Part shown: piece by piece, positions 55,303-64,000 of the stretch
Layout of the letters: each line of letters begins with the position of its first letter
Numbering within the stretch: position 1 is the first letter of the stretch
Assembly (NCBI RefSeq): GCF_000428985.1
Contig: NZ_AUAZ01000006.1
Span: 118,097-182,096 of the forward strand
Direction: 5' to 3'
Length of the DNA stretch: 64,000 nt
From: Marinobacterium litorale DSM 23545
GTDB lineage: Bacteria > Pseudomonadota > Gammaproteobacteria > Pseudomonadales > Balneatricaceae
Notes under the pieces: model-generated
Told to the model about the DNA's origin: nothing
Database searches by the model: none
Seen by the model: the letters and a program-made list of their open reading frames with translations, nothing else
Program-made: the position numbers and the translations under genes

Positions 55303-55833
55303 TCAGAACACCTCCCAGAGGTGCATCGCCAGGCTGGCCGAGCAGATACCCAACAACGCCCCCGCAGCAATATCAGTGGGATAGTGCACACCCAGCAGGA
55401 CGCGTGCGAGGCCAATTAGCATTGCAACCAGGTAGGCGGGCAGAAAAAGAAATGGATAGTGAGCAACCAGAACGGTGGTGAAGACAAAAGCCGCGGCCGC
55501 ATGCCCCGAAGGAAAACTGAATTTATCGGAAGGCTCGATAACAGCGCGGAACCCCTGTAAGCAGTGACAGGGACGGTCTCTCCGGATGGTATTCTTTAAG
55601 AGCAGATAGAGTGGCAGCTCCAGGCTAAATGCGATCAGCCCGACCTGAAAAAAAACCAGGCCCCGATCCTGATCCCAGAGCGCAAGCCCCGATCCGATCA
55701 GCAGGTAGCACAGACCATCCCCCAGACGGGAGATAAACCGACTGATGGGCGTCAATCGCAACGCCCGATGCAAATCGGTACACCAGAAGAAAATCCGGGT
55801 ATCAAACGCGGTGAGTTTCTGCAGTCTGTTCAT
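55303..55833 (-). CDS. PAP2-family membrane phosphatase
   Basis: A 176-residue protein, beginning MNRLQKLTAF; the start is uncertain (two more ATG lie upstream). Five or so transmembrane segments. The PAP2 motifs are KNTIRRDRP (motif 1), PSGHAAAA (motif 2) and RVLLGVHYPTDIAAG (motif 3), with the catalytic histidines. Likely substrates are lipid or undecaprenyl phosphates. It lies in an operon with the glycosyltransferase. Confidence 0.85.
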   Translation of the reverse strand: MNRLQKLTAFDTRIFFWCTDLHRALRLTPISRFISRLGDGLCYLLIGSGLALWDQDRGLVFFQVGLIAFSLELPLYLLLKNTIRRDRPCHCLQGFRAVIEPSDKFSFPSGHAAAAFVFTTVLVAHYPFLFLPAYLVAMLIGLARVLLGVHYPTDIAAGALLGICSASLAMHLWEVF

Positions 55834-55925
55834 GGTGGTCATCCGTTCTGTGCAGCCTCCGCACAATACTCACGGAACCGGATGACATGACTGTGACGCC
55901 TCGTTGACGCTTTGGTGACGTCCGC

Positions 55926-56849
55926 TTAAGCGTGCACCAGATTATCTTTGAACCAATGTGCGGCTGTGCTGACCAGACCCTTGGGGTTATCCCAGGGAAT
56001 CATATGCCCTTCGCCCGGCATCAGTACCAGCTCGAACGGATGCTCAAGTTCCTCCAGCACCCGCCGGGTATAGCTCAGCGGCAGGATCTCGTCCCGGTCC
56101 CCCTGAATCACGGCCGCTCTGAATGGATAGCGTTTGCTGATAACTTGAGCCCTATGAGTGAACAGGTTGGACAGAGTACTGAGCGGATAATCAAACACGA
56201 TTCTCTGGTCATCGTTGATCACCTCCCCGGCGGGATGCCCCTCCAGTAAGGTGTCAAAATCCATAAATGTCCTCAGCGGTACAGACATGGACGGGAACAG
56301 CTGGGCAGTGCTCCAGGTCCAATACCAGCCCAACTGGTGCAGCATATCCGGTGGGCGCTCGGTAAGAAGCAAGGTACCGCAAAGCACTGCGTCAATACGC
56401 TGATCGGCTTCAGCCAACGCCACGGCAAGCATCGCACCAATGGAGTAACCATAAACGCCGACTCGACCGTTGCTGCGGCCTGATAAAGCGGTAATGACGT
56501 TTTGAAGCCCCTCTACCATGCTTTCTACGGTGTAGACTCCTCGATCCCCTTCGGAGTAACCGTGCCCGTATGGATCGACGCCGACCACATTGAAACCGGT
56601 TTCACTCAAGCGGCCAAGCAGCTCAGCGTAAAGCTCCACATAGGTTGCAATTCCAGGCAGAAAGATGATCAGTGGCGCATCATCAGCATAGTGGTAGTAC
56701 TCGCAGTGGAGACCATCCGGCCCAACGCGAAAAGCTTCCCGTTTCGCCAGGTAGCGACCGATACCCAAACGCCGATGTAACTCGGCACGCACCGGGTCGT
56801 CTTCCCTGCCAAAATCGGTTGGCGTGATCGTATCCAAACGCTGATTCAT
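55926..56849 (-). CDS. Alpha/beta hydrolase (lysophospholipase-like)
   Basis: A 307-residue protein with catalytic Ser136 in GYSIG, an Asp in QGDRDE (about 251) and His in GEGHMIPW (about 284). The oxyanion loop is FLPGIATYVELY. The PYGHGYSEGDRG segment resembles monoacylglycerol lipases and lysophospholipases. The substrate is unknown. No signal peptide. Confidence 0.85.
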   Translation of the reverse strand: MNQRLDTITPTDFGREDDPVRAELHRRLGIGRYLAKREAFRVGPDGLHCEYYHYADDAPLIIFLPGIATYVELYAELLGRLSETGFNVVGVDPYGHGYSEGDRGVYTVESMVEGLQNVITALSGRSNGRVGVYGYSIGAMLAVALAEADQRIDAVLCGTLLLTERPPDMLHQLGWYWTWSTAQLFPSMSVPLRTFMDFDTLLEGHPAGEVINDDQRIVFDYPLSTLSNLFTHRAQVISKRYPFRAAVIQGDRDEILPLSYTRRVLEELEHPFELVLMPGEGHMIPWDNPKGLVSTAAHWFKDNLVHA

Positions 56850-56875
56850 ATCCCGTTCCCAGTGAAATGCGGCGA

Positions 56876-57688
56876 TTACCGCTGGCAGCTACGGCAGAAT
56901 ACCGTACTGCGCTGCCCCAATTTGATTTCTGTTAGCATCTTGCCACAACCGGGACAGGCCTCACCACCGCGTCCATAGACAGACAATGCCTGTTTAAAAT
57001 AACCGGGCTTGCCATCACCACCGACAAAGTCACGCAGGGTCGTGCCGCCCTGGATAATTGCCGCTGCAAGAACCTGTTTAATCGCTTCAACCAAACGAGC
57101 CAGCCGCACTCTGGAAATACGCCCACTTGCTCGACGTGGATCGATACCGGCTTGGTACAGCGCTTCATTGGCATAGATGTTACCCACCCCAACCACCACG
57201 TGGCTGTCCATGATCAGTGCCTTGATCGCGGTCTTACGGCCCTTCGCCTTGGCTGCCAAATAGCGGGTATCGAACGCATCGGAAAGTGGTTCAGGCCCAA
57301 GGGATGCCAGCAAAGGGTGAAGCTCACCGGCGGGCTGCCAAAGCCAGGCGCCAAAACGACGCGGATCGGTAAAACGCATCACCCAACCCGTCGCAAGCTC
57401 CAGATCGACGTGGTCATGCTTTCCTGCCGGCGAGCTCTCAGGCAACATCCGCAGACTGCCTGACATGCCCAGGTGCACCAGCGCAGAACCGCCTTCCACG
57501 CGAATCAGTAGATATTTACCTCGCCGACTGACTTCACGTATCGACTGCCCCTCCAGGCTAGACACCAGTTGATCTGGAATCGGCCAGCGCAGCCTGGATT
57601 GGCGGATCACCAAACGGGATACGACAGCACCTTCGAGATAGGGTGCAACCCCGGCCCGGCTGGTTTCAACCTCTGGAAGTTCAGGCAT
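56876..57688 (-). CDS. mutM: Formamidopyrimidine-DNA glycosylase MutM
   Basis: A 270-residue Fpg protein with [10 protein letters not shown] (catalytic Pro1 after Met removal and Glu2), Lys57-like [28 protein letters not shown] and a C-terminal zinc finger CPGCG...CRSC. It excises 8-oxoguanine and cuts the backbone. Upstream of the DMT gene, in the same direction. Confidence 0.96.
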   Translation of the reverse strand: MPELPEVETSRAGVAPYLEGAVVSRLVIRQSRLRWPIPDQLVSSLEGQSIREVSRRGKYLLIRVEGGSALVHLGMSGSLRMLPESSPAGKHDHVDLELATGWVMRFTDPRRFGAWLWQPAGELHPLLASLGPEPLSDAFDTRYLAAKAKGRKTAIKALIMDSHVVVGVGNIYANEALYQAGIDPRRASGRISRVRLARLVEAIKQVLAAAIIQGGTTLRDFVGGDGKPGYFKQALSVYGRGGEACPGCGKMLTEIKLGQRSTVFCRSCQR

Positions 57689-57705
57689 TCAATAACCCTT
57701 TAACA

Positions 57706-58587
57706 TCAGCGTCTTTGCGGACGAAGCACCAGAAACACACCCGCCACCGTCACAGCGACACCCAGTAACGAAAGGCCGGTGAGACGCTCATCAAACAGCA
57801 GCCAGGCTTCGAACGCGGTTGCAGGGGGCACCAGGTAGAAATAGCTGGCGACCCGTGCGGACTCCCCCTCCCGAATCATATACATCAGCAACAAAATAGC
57901 GCTGACAGAAAGCCCCACTACCAACCAAACGAGTGCGCCGACCAGCTCGGGCTGCCAGTCAATCCGCCCTGACTCCAGACTGTAGGTCAGCACGCCCATC
58001 AACAAGGCTGTGGCGAGATACTGGAAGAATGAGCCTGTCAGTAGATCAACGCCCTGGCCAAAACGTTTTTGGTAAAGCGTTCCCACCGATATACAGCCCA
58101 GTGCAACCAGAGCAGAGATAAGAGCGGGCATATTGAAAGCCGCCTCGGACAGTTTCTGCCCGCCGCTCAAAACCAGCGTTACGCCGGCCAACCCAAGCAG
58201 TAACCCCAACCATTGCAAACCGCGTAGTCTCTGGCGCCAAAGCCCCCACGCTAGCACTGCAGTCAACAGTGGCTGCAGCCCAACTATCAGGGAGGTGACG
58301 CCCGCGGGCAGCTGCCAGCGTATCGCGGCAAAAACGCCCCCTAGGTATCCGGCATGAACCAGCGCACCAACAACCATCTGATTGAGTGCCTGTGGCGGCG
58401 ACGGCCAGCGTGCTTTAAACAGAAAAATCAGCGCAAGAAAAACCACCAGCGTCCAGAGCATTCGAATGAACAGAAGGTTAAACGGCTCGATGTAGGGAAG
58501 TGCCCACTTCGCGCCAATAAAACCGGTACTCCAGAGCAGAACAAATAGAAACGGAACAAACCGGGTGAGACGGGAATCGGCTGTCAT
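57706..58587 (-). CDS. DMT-superfamily (EamA) permease
   Basis: A 293-residue membrane protein with about ten transmembrane segments in two EamA repeats (each beginning FVLLWSTGFIGAKWALPYI-like and ALVALGCISVGTLYQKRFG). The transported compound is unknown. Follows mutM. Confidence 0.85.
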   Translation of the reverse strand: MTADSRLTRFVPFLFVLLWSTGFIGAKWALPYIEPFNLLFIRMLWTLVVFLALIFLFKARWPSPPQALNQMVVGALVHAGYLGGVFAAIRWQLPAGVTSLIVGLQPLLTAVLAWGLWRQRLRGLQWLGLLLGLAGVTLVLSGGQKLSEAAFNMPALISALVALGCISVGTLYQKRFGQGVDLLTGSFFQYLATALLMGVLTYSLESGRIDWQPELVGALVWLVVGLSVSAILLLMYMIREGESARVASYFYLVPPATAFEAWLLFDERLTGLSLLGVAVTVAGVFLVLRPQRR

Positions 58588-58645
58588 GCAGCCTCCAAGT
58601 AGGTATTTAAACGGATAGCCCGGGAGGCGCTATCCGCCATCAAAA

Positions 58646-59419
58646 TCAGAGATCGAGCGCGTAATCAATGATCAACGGGCAATGCTCAGAAAACCGGTTA
58701 TCGCGATCAACCCGCGCGCTTTTAACACTTTTCCTCAGGTTAGCCGTGGTGATCTGGTAATCCAGACGGGCGCCTTCGTTCAACGTCCAGGCGCGGTTAT
58801 ACTCCGGCCACCAGCTGTACTGACGCTCGGCTTTATTGACCTCTCGGAAGGCGTCCACATAACCCATCTCACCCAAGACCTCCTCCATCCACTCGCGCTC
58901 CTCCTTGAGGAACCCTGAAACCTTCTGGTTCACATACCAGTTACTCAGGTCCACGGTTTTGTGAGCAATGTTGAACGTACCGGCAAAGATAAAGTCACGA
59001 CGTTTACGCAGCGTCTTCTTCAGATGGGCCTGAAAATGCTCCAGGTACTCCATCTTCGCGGCCTGCGCTTCAGGACTGCGAAGACCGGAGGGTATCGTCA
59101 TCGATGACACACTGACCTTGTCAAAATCCGCCTGAATAAAGCGGCCCTGATAGTCACATGCCTCGAAACCAAGCCCGGTCATGATCGCCTTGGGCAAGTG
59201 CCGGGTATAAATGGCAACGCCGCTATAACCATCCTCGAATGCATCGAAGAAATACGCATGATAACCCTCAGGGTGATAGCGGTCCCCATCCAGCTGGTAC
59301 TCGCGCGCTTTCAGGTTCTGCAGACAAACGACATCTGCATCCTGATTTACCATCCAGTCGAAGAAGCCTTTATCGGCAGCCTGTTCAATACCCTGCGTAT
59401 TGAATGTAATCACGCGCAT
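58646..59419 (-). CDS. crc: Catabolite repression control protein Crc (exonuclease-III-like, inactive)
   Basis: A 257-residue protein. ATG 59419 ([22 protein letters not shown]) gives the usual Crc length (259 in P. aeruginosa). It has the exonuclease-III fold but lost key residues: the metal-binding Glu is replaced by Asn35 (LQNLK), and the GDxN motif reads GTFN. The FGSWWP-like segment is YSWWPEYN, as in Crc. In Pseudomonas Crc works with Hfq to block translation of catabolic genes. It is divergent from pyrE, as in Pseudomonas. Confidence 0.9.
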   Translation of the reverse strand: MRVITFNTQGIEQAADKGFFDWMVNQDADVVCLQNLKAREYQLDGDRYHPEGYHAYFFDAFEDGYSGVAIYTRHLPKAIMTGLGFEACDYQGRFIQADFDKVSVSSMTIPSGLRSPEAQAAKMEYLEHFQAHLKKTLRKRRDFIFAGTFNIAHKTVDLSNWYVNQKVSGFLKEEREWMEEVLGEMGYVDAFREVNKAERQYSWWPEYNRAWTLNEGARLDYQITTANLRKSVKSARVDRDNRFSEHCPLIIDYALDL

Positions 59420-59630
59420 AGTTTCTTTAGCCCCACCCGAACCCAAATCCGGAAAAAGAAAACGAAGCCTCGATTGTATCGATAAGCACCCCAAATTTAA
59501 AACCTTTCCGCCCTGTAACCCGCTGATATTGGGCGAATGCGCCATCTCGGTGCAAGCTAACAGGGCAGCACAACGCCCCATTTGTCGGTATCATAGGCGT
59601 CCGTTCCACAGGCCCAGACCGGAGAAAGTC

Positions 59631-60278
59631 ATGCAGGATTACCAGCGCGAATTTATCGAATTTGCCATTGAGCGCGAAGTGCTGCGCTTTGGCCAGTTCA
59701 CCCTGAAATCGGGCAGAACCAGCCCCTATTTTTTTAATGCCGGCCTTTTCAATACCGGCTCAGCCCTTGCGCGTCTGGGCCAATTCTACGCCTCGGCTAT
59801 CGTTAATGCCGGTATTGAATTCGATGTCATGCTCGGCCCGGCCTATAAAGGCATTCCACTCGCCGCATCCACTGCCGTTGCGCTTGCTACCGAGCACAAC
59901 CGGGATGTGCCCTACGTATTTAACCGTAAGGAAGCCAAGGACCACGGTGAGGGCGGCACCCTGGTTGGTGCCCCGCTGGAAGGCCGTGTTTTAATCATCG
60001 ACGACGTTATTACCGCCGGCACCGCAATCCGTGAAGTCATGGCAATCATCGAGCAGGCTGGCGCGACGCCCGCTGCTGTCGCCATCGCATTGAACCGTAT
60101 GGAACGTGGCCAGGCTGAACTGTCTGCCATCCAGGAAGTGGAACGCGACTACGGTATGCCCGTGATCAGCATCATTACCCTGGACCATCTGATCGAATAC
60201 CTTTCTGAAAAAGAGGATATGCGTACTCAACTGGAGGCTATCCAGGCCTACCGCAACGAATTCGGAATCGACGCCTGA
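59631..60278 (+). CDS. pyrE: Orotate phosphoribosyltransferase PyrE
   Basis: A 215-residue enzyme. ATG 59631 has GGAG before it and fits the known N-terminus [23 protein letters not shown]; the longer open frame upstream is not coding. [14 protein letters not shown] and the PRPP motif [13 protein letters not shown] are intact. It forms OMP from orotate and PRPP in pyrimidine synthesis. Confidence 0.96.
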   Translation: MQDYQREFIEFAIEREVLRFGQFTLKSGRTSPYFFNAGLFNTGSALARLGQFYASAIVNAGIEFDVMLGPAYKGIPLAASTAVALATEHNRDVPYVFNRKEAKDHGEGGTLVGAPLEGRVLIIDDVITAGTAIREVMAIIEQAGATPAAVAIALNRMERGQAELSAIQEVERDYGMPVISIITLDHLIEYLSEKEDMRTQLEAIQAYRNEFGIDA

Positions 60279-60336
60279 GAACGTCTTTTTCAACTTGACC
60301 TTCCCCAGGCTAAGTGGTTGAATATGCACACTGTTT

Positions 60337-60412
60337 GCCCGGATAGCTCAGTCGGTAGAGCAGGGGATTGAAAATCCCCGTGTCGGTGGTTCGATTCCGC
60401 CTCCGGGCACCA
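60337..60412 (+). tRNA. tRNA-Phe (GAA)
   Basis: A complete 76-nt cloverleaf with encoded CCA: acceptor GCCCGGA/TCCGGGC, D-arm AGCTCAGTCGGTAGAGC, anticodon loop TTGAAAA (anticodon GAA) and T-loop GGTTCGATTCC. Confidence 0.96.
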
Positions 60413-60419
60413 AAATTCT

Positions 60420-60452
60420 AAAAAGCCCTGCACTTCGGTGCGGGGCTTTTTT
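60420..60452 (+). terminator. Terminator after tRNA-Phe
   Basis: AAAAGCCCTGCAC/GTGCGGGGCTTTT stem around TTCG, with one bulge-like mismatch, then a T-run. Confidence 0.9.
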
Positions 60453-60463
60453 GTGGCCGCAAT

Positions 60464-60495
60464 ACAGCAGATCCTCACCACTCCGAACATTAAAA
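60464..60495. repeat. Left copy of an imperfect direct repeat flanking the IS66 island
   Basis: ACAGCAGATCCTC followed four bases later by CTCCGAACATTAAAA. The same parts recur at 63333-63361, shorter by three bases between them, on the far side of all IS66 DNA. It is too long to be an IS66 target duplication. Confidence 0.75.
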
Positions 60496-60583
60496 GTAAC
60501 CGTCCGGCGATCACACCTTGTCAGCGCTAACCGGCGTCCAGTTATGCGGCAGTAACTCATCGATGGTGCTGGCCTTCTGCGTC
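60496..60583 (-). mobile_element. Remnant of an older IS66-family element (end plus tnpC 3' end)
   Basis: The left end reads GTAACCGTCCGGCGATCAC, an IS66-type inverted repeat. Inside it (60511-60583, minus) are the last 23 codons of tnpC, ending QKASTIDELLPHNWTPVSAD-KV and a stop. The rest is gone because the second IS66 element begins at 60584. Confidence 0.8.
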
Positions 60584-60599
60584 GTAACCGTCCGCCCAT

Positions 60600-60800
60600 C
60601 ACCTCTTGCCAAGGTCAGAAGTTGACTATTTGTTGACCTAACTCAACTTACACCGGATCGGTCCGTGCAACTGAACACCAGCACCCGTAGGGTGGTGGCT
60701 GACAGAGGGCAAGGACTGCCGATGCTCTCAGGATGAGAGCCTCTGTCACCTTTCAAGGATGTGTCGGAGGCTGCAAGGACGCAGCGGAACTCCCCGTCTT
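60600..60800 (+). ncRNA. GGA-hairpin non-coding insert between tnpC and the IS66 left end
   Basis: About 200 bp that the older IS66 copy lacks (there tnpC ends 15 bp from the repeat). On the plus strand it folds into hairpins with GGA in the loops: 60708-60720 (GGCA/TGCC, loop AGGAC), 60724-60740 (GCTCTC/GAGAGC, loop AGGAT) and 60770-60785 (GCTGC/GCAGC, loop AAGGAC). ACAGAG/CTCTGT encloses the first two and GGAG/CTCC the third. CAAGGATGT at 60754-60762 fits the CsrA SELEX core. This looks like a CsrA/RsmA-binding RNA. No promoter or terminator was identified, so the RNA call is tentative. Confidence 0.4.
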
Positions 60801-62405
60801 CTAATGATCGTTACCGCTGCAAGGCGACCAGTGCTGCGGCAGCAGTTCATCGATCGCGCTGGCTTTTTGCGTGGGCAGTCGCATCAGTACATCTTTTAGA
60901 TACGCATAAGGCTCATGTCCATTCAGTTTTGCTGACTGGATCAGACTCATGACGTTGGCCGCCCGCTGGCCACTGCGCAAGGATCCAGAGAACAGCCAGT
61001 TTTTCCGGCCTAGCGCCCAGGGCCGGATCAGGTTCTCCACCCGGTTATTGTCGATCGGCACCGCCCCATCCTCCAGGTAACGCGCCAGCGCCGCCCAGCG
61101 TTTAAGGCTGTAGTCCAGCGCTTTGGCCGTGGCCGTGCCGTCCGGCACTTTCGCGCGCTGCGCCTGCATCCACCGATGCAGTCCATCCACGATCGGTTTG
61201 GAGCGGCGTTGCCGGACCCCCTGACGCGCAGCACTTGAGAGCGGAGCAAGGTCACGCTCGACCTCATACAGCTACCGGATGTACTCCACGGCCTGACCGG
61301 CGATCTGACTCTTACCGCTGACCTCCAGTTCCACGAACTTGCGACGGGCATGCGCCATACAGCCGATCTCGGTGGCCCCTTTGGCGAAGCTGGCCTTATA
61401 TCCGCTGTAGTCATCACAGACCAGCTTGCCGCTCCACTCACCGAACATATCGCGGGCGTGCTGTCCGCTCCGTCCAGGAGCGAAGTGGTAGATCACCGCG
61501 TTCAGGTCAGAGAACGCGGTGCTGGCATAAGCCCAGATATAGGCCTTATGGGTTTTCTTCTTGCCGGGTGACAACATCGGCACCGGCGTCTCGTCGGCAT
61601 GCAGAACAGGTTCGCTCAGCAACGTTTCACGCAGAGCGTCGACCAGTGACTGCAGCTGTACCCCGCAGATGCCGACCCATTCCGCCAGTGTGGAGCGGGC
61701 GATCGGCACACCGGCCCGGGCGAAGATCTGTTCCTGGCGGTACAGCGGCAGATGGTCGGCGTACTTGGCGATTAACACCTGGGCCAGCAGGCCGCTCGTC
61801 GGGATACCCTTGTCGATGACCTGTGCGGGCACAGGCGCCTGTGTGAGCGTCTCACAATGATCGCAGACCCACTTGCCCCGGATGTGGCGTTCAACGGTGA
61901 ACACGCCGGGTGTGTAGTCGAGCCTCTCGCTGACGTCTTCTCCGATACGTTTGAGCTGACAACCACAGGCACACGCGGTGTTATCCGGCTCATGATGGAT
62001 CTCGGTACGAGGCAGCTCTGGCGGTAAGGGTAAGCGCTTGGGCTGACGTTTTTCGGAGGGTATGGCCTCTGGGGTTTTCAGCTGCTCAAGCTCAGTCTCG
62101 ATCCCAGCGATATCGGCATCCACAACCTCGTCCAGCAGGCTGATCTGAAGCACGTTGAGATGCTCACTGCGCTGGCCGTACTTGTGCCGCTTCAACAGGG
62201 CGACCTCATGCGTGAGCTGCCCGATCTTCAGGTCTCGCTGCTGGATACTTTGATCGCGCGCCTGGATGACCTGGTCCCGCTGTTGAAGCGCTTGACCCTG
62301 TGCTTGGATCACCTGATCCTGCTGCTCGGCACGCGTGATCAGATCGGCGGCTAACTGGCGCAGCTGTTCGGGTGTCAGTTGGGTCAGATCAGGGGATGAA
62401 CTCAT
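60801..62405 (-). pseudogene. tnpC: IS66 transposase tnpC with an in-frame amber stop
   Basis: Conceptual length 534 residues in one frame. Codons 1-377 (62405-61275) carry the coiled-coil leucine-rich N-terminus, a zinc-finger-like CACGCQ and CDHC part (about 144-185) and the catalytic core with LVCDDYSGYKASF. A TAG at 61272-61274 replaces the expected CAG (IR*LYEVERD). The same frame continues to 60801 with VPIDNNRVENLIRPWALGRKNWLFSGS, which holds the last catalytic Glu (NRVEN). Only a nonsense change separates the two parts, so it is either recently inactivated or read by amber suppression. Confidence 0.9.
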
Positions 62406-62502
62406 GCATAACAGTATGCTGTTATTAGACCCGTGTGGGGATACCCTGATTGGCTAATGGCAGGCTAAGCGGTCTTGTGATCATCACCCATCAGACATTA
62501 GA

Positions 62503-62837
62503 TCAGACCTGCGTAATCACACCGGCGGCACTCAGCTGTCGCCAGGGCAGCCCTTGTACCAGTGCCTGAAGTTGCTCGGACGTCAGCACGATCTGGCTAC
62601 CCCGCCAGATCTCAGCCCAGTGGAACTTGCCTTGATGGAGGCGACGTGCGCAAAGCCAGATTCCCAGCCCATCATGGATCAGCACCTTCATCCGATTACC
62701 GCGCTTGTTGGCAAACAGGTAAGCGCAGTGTGGGCGAGCCTCGCCGAACACATTAATCACCCGTGCCAGAGCGGTATCGGCCCCGCTCGCATATCCATGG
62801 GTTCAGTCGCCAACCAGATCTCATCTATACGGATCAT
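62503..62837 (-). pseudogene. tnpB: IS66 tnpB with a one-base deletion
   Basis: The start ATG 62837 overlaps the tnpA stop (ATGA) and gives MIRIDEIWLATEPMDMRAG, the normal IS66 Orf2 start. A base is then missing near 62780 (expected Thr codon after RAG), after which the frame continues ALARVINVFGEARPHCAYLFA to the stop at 62503. The full length would be 111 residues, as in the family. The visible ORF from 62760 is only the C-terminal part. Confidence 0.88.
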
Positions 62838-63199
62838 CGCAGCAGATCCTGCAACCAGCGCAAACAGCGTTCGACGTCAGCCAGGGGCCAGTTCACGACG
62901 AGGCTACCGTTGGTACGAGGGATCTCGATACGGATACTGTCGCCGATATCCATTGATGAGCGTAGTGCTGAAGGAGCCTGCAAGGGAACAGACAAAAAAG
63001 CAGGTGGTACCGGCTCCGACTGTTGCAGCCGAGCAGCGCGGATCCACTTATGAACCAGGTTGGCATTGAGGTCATGCTGCAGAGCGATGCCGGCGACCGA
63101 AGCGTTTGGTTGCAGGCAGTCAGCCACAATCCGGGCTTTGAACTCGGCGGTAAAGCGACGACGCTTCTTGGGGGCTTTTGATACGCTTGGCAGGGTCAT
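62834..63199 (-). CDS. tnpA: IS66 TnpA (Orf1)
   Basis: A 121-residue protein with an HTH region RRRFTAEFKARIVADCLQPN...ALQHDLNANLVHKWIR and the C-terminal VVNWPLADVERCLRWLQDLL segment. It is intact, unlike tnpB and tnpC. Upstream (63205-63233) is an inverted repeat GTGTCCAC/GTGGACAC that may mark an operator or promoter. Confidence 0.9.
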   Translation of the reverse strand: MTLPSVSKAPKKRRRFTAEFKARIVADCLQPNASVAGIALQHDLNANLVHKWIRAARLQQSEPVPPAFLSVPLQAPSALRSSMDIGDSIRIEIPRTNGSLVVNWPLADVERCLRWLQDLLR

Positions 63200-63332
63200 A
63201 ACAGGTGTCCACTTAAAAATAGGTGGACACTATCGCCAGTGGATGACCGGTAGCTCAAGATGGGTTCGGCGGACGGTTACGCCTCCCCGCCGTACCTTCG
63301 GTACACGCGTGCTCACATGGGCCAGGTAGTGC

Positions 63333-63361
63333 ACAGCAGATCCTCGCTCCAAACATTAAAA
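63333..63361. repeat. Right copy of the direct repeat flanking the IS66 island
   Basis: ACAGCAGATCCTC and CTCCAAACATTAAAA, matching the left copy at 60464 except for one base and a shorter link. It runs into the rRNA terminator. Confidence 0.75.
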
Positions 63362-63393
63362 AACCCCGATACCTTGCGGTACCGGGGTTCTTT
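63358..63393 (-). terminator. rRNA operon terminator
   Basis: AACCCCGATACC/GGTACCGGGGTT stem with one mismatch and loop TTGC. On the minus strand it is followed by a T-run. Confidence 0.9.
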
Positions 63394-63402
63394 AATATTA
63401 GG

Positions 63403-63521
63403 TGCCTGGCGATGACCTACTCTCACATGGGGAAGCCCCACACTACCATCGGCGATGACGCGTTTCACGACTGAGTTCGGCATGGGATCAGGTGGTTCCA
63501 CGTCTCTATTGTCACCAGGCA
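63403..63521 (-). rRNA. rrf: 5S ribosomal RNA
   Basis: On the minus strand it begins TGCCTGGTGACAATAGAGAC and ends GTCATCGCCAGGCA, a typical gammaproteobacterial 5S of 119 nt, with GAACTCAGTCGTGAAACG in the middle. Ends pair to form helix I. Confidence 0.95.
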
Positions 63522-63692
63522 TAACTGGTTTTAACAAAACTGGCTCTGAAAGACTCTCTAGAAGAGCAGCTATCGCTCATCTCCTATCGACTGTCCTGTC
63601 GTTCGCTACAAGCTTCAACCGCGATCGATCGTATATTCAACTGTGTGCCTTACAAGCTTTTCAGCTTCGCACTCAAACGCCTTGGGCGTTAT

Positions 63693-64000
<308 letters not shown>

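Larger units (their letters stand above)
60584..63280 (-). mobile_element. IS66-family insertion sequence with damaged tnpB and tnpC
   Basis: A 2697-bp element bounded by 13-bp perfect inverted repeats GTAACCGTCCGCC (60584-60596) and its complement (63268-63280). It holds tnpA, tnpB and tnpC in IS66 order on the minus strand. The 8-bp flanks differ (TCTGCGTC and GCCTCCCC), so no target duplication is seen. TnpB has a one-base deletion and tnpC an amber stop, so the copy is probably immobile unless helped. The left flank lies inside an older IS66 copy. Confidence 0.9.

Noticed and set aside
60348..60602. Minus-strand ORF across tRNA-Phe and the IS66 remnant
   Set aside because: It is read through the tRNA (GGGIEPPTRGFSIPCSTD), a well-known false ORF type.
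60600..60800. Group II intron or integron attC site
   Set aside because: No domain V-type hairpin, no GTGCG 5' end, no reverse transcriptase, and no paired R'/L' attC core sites.
63313..63537. Minus-strand ORF across 5S rRNA and its terminator
   Set aside because: Lies on rRNA; no protein-coding sign.

Overview
The window comes from a Gram-negative gammaproteobacterium. Gene content and order resemble Pseudomonas-type genomes: ftsY-ftsE-ftsX-rpoH, thiS-thiG-trmB, oxyR-recG, crc beside pyrE, and ubiK beside comM and glnK-amtB. A marine relative in the Oceanospirillales (Marinobacterium-like) is my inference; the sequence alone does not name the species.

Positions 1 to about 19,600 are the right part of a prophage with a Mu-type head and a long non-contractile tail (siphovirus type). 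In order it carries a MuF minor head protein (start outside the window) with a C-terminal nuclease-like domain, a gpG-like protein, an inserted small membrane-protein locus, a gpI-type protease with a nested scaffold, a small decoration-like protein, a gpT-type capsid, gp35/36/37-like proteins, tail tube, tape measure, two large repeat-rich tail-tip proteins, a structured non-coding stretch, and a Com zinc-finger/Dam methylase pair. It stops just before a tRNA-Arg(CCG) gene whose 3' end faces it.

Positions 19,750 to 60,450 are ordinary chromosome: an Anbu proteasome-like hydrolase, cytochrome c5, Rep helicase, two c-di-GMP proteins, ComM, UbiK, a glnK-amtB-glnK locus with sigma-54/NtrC sites, AstA, a Cpx-like two-component system divergent from a Spy/CpxP-like gene across a CpxR box, TrmB, ThiG/ThiS, RpoH, FtsX/FtsE/FtsY, an inactive M16-like membrane protein, RsmD, a TetR regulator, CoaD, ferredoxin, RecG, OxyR, Ppk, HemB, a glycosyltransferase/PAP2 pair, a hydrolase, MutM, a DMT permease, Crc, PyrE and tRNA-Phe. 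Between hemB and the glycosyltransferase, about 175 nt with ten GGA motifs and a strong terminator looks like a CsrB/RsmZ-type RNA that would titrate CsrA/RsmA.

Positions 60,464 to 63,361 hold nested IS66-family DNA. One element has 13-bp perfect inverted repeats, an amber stop in tnpC and a one-base deletion in tnpB. It lies in an 88-bp remnant of an older IS66 copy and carries an unusual insert of about 200 bp with several GGA-loop hairpins. The window ends in an rRNA operon on the minus strand (terminator, 5S, 3' end of 23S).
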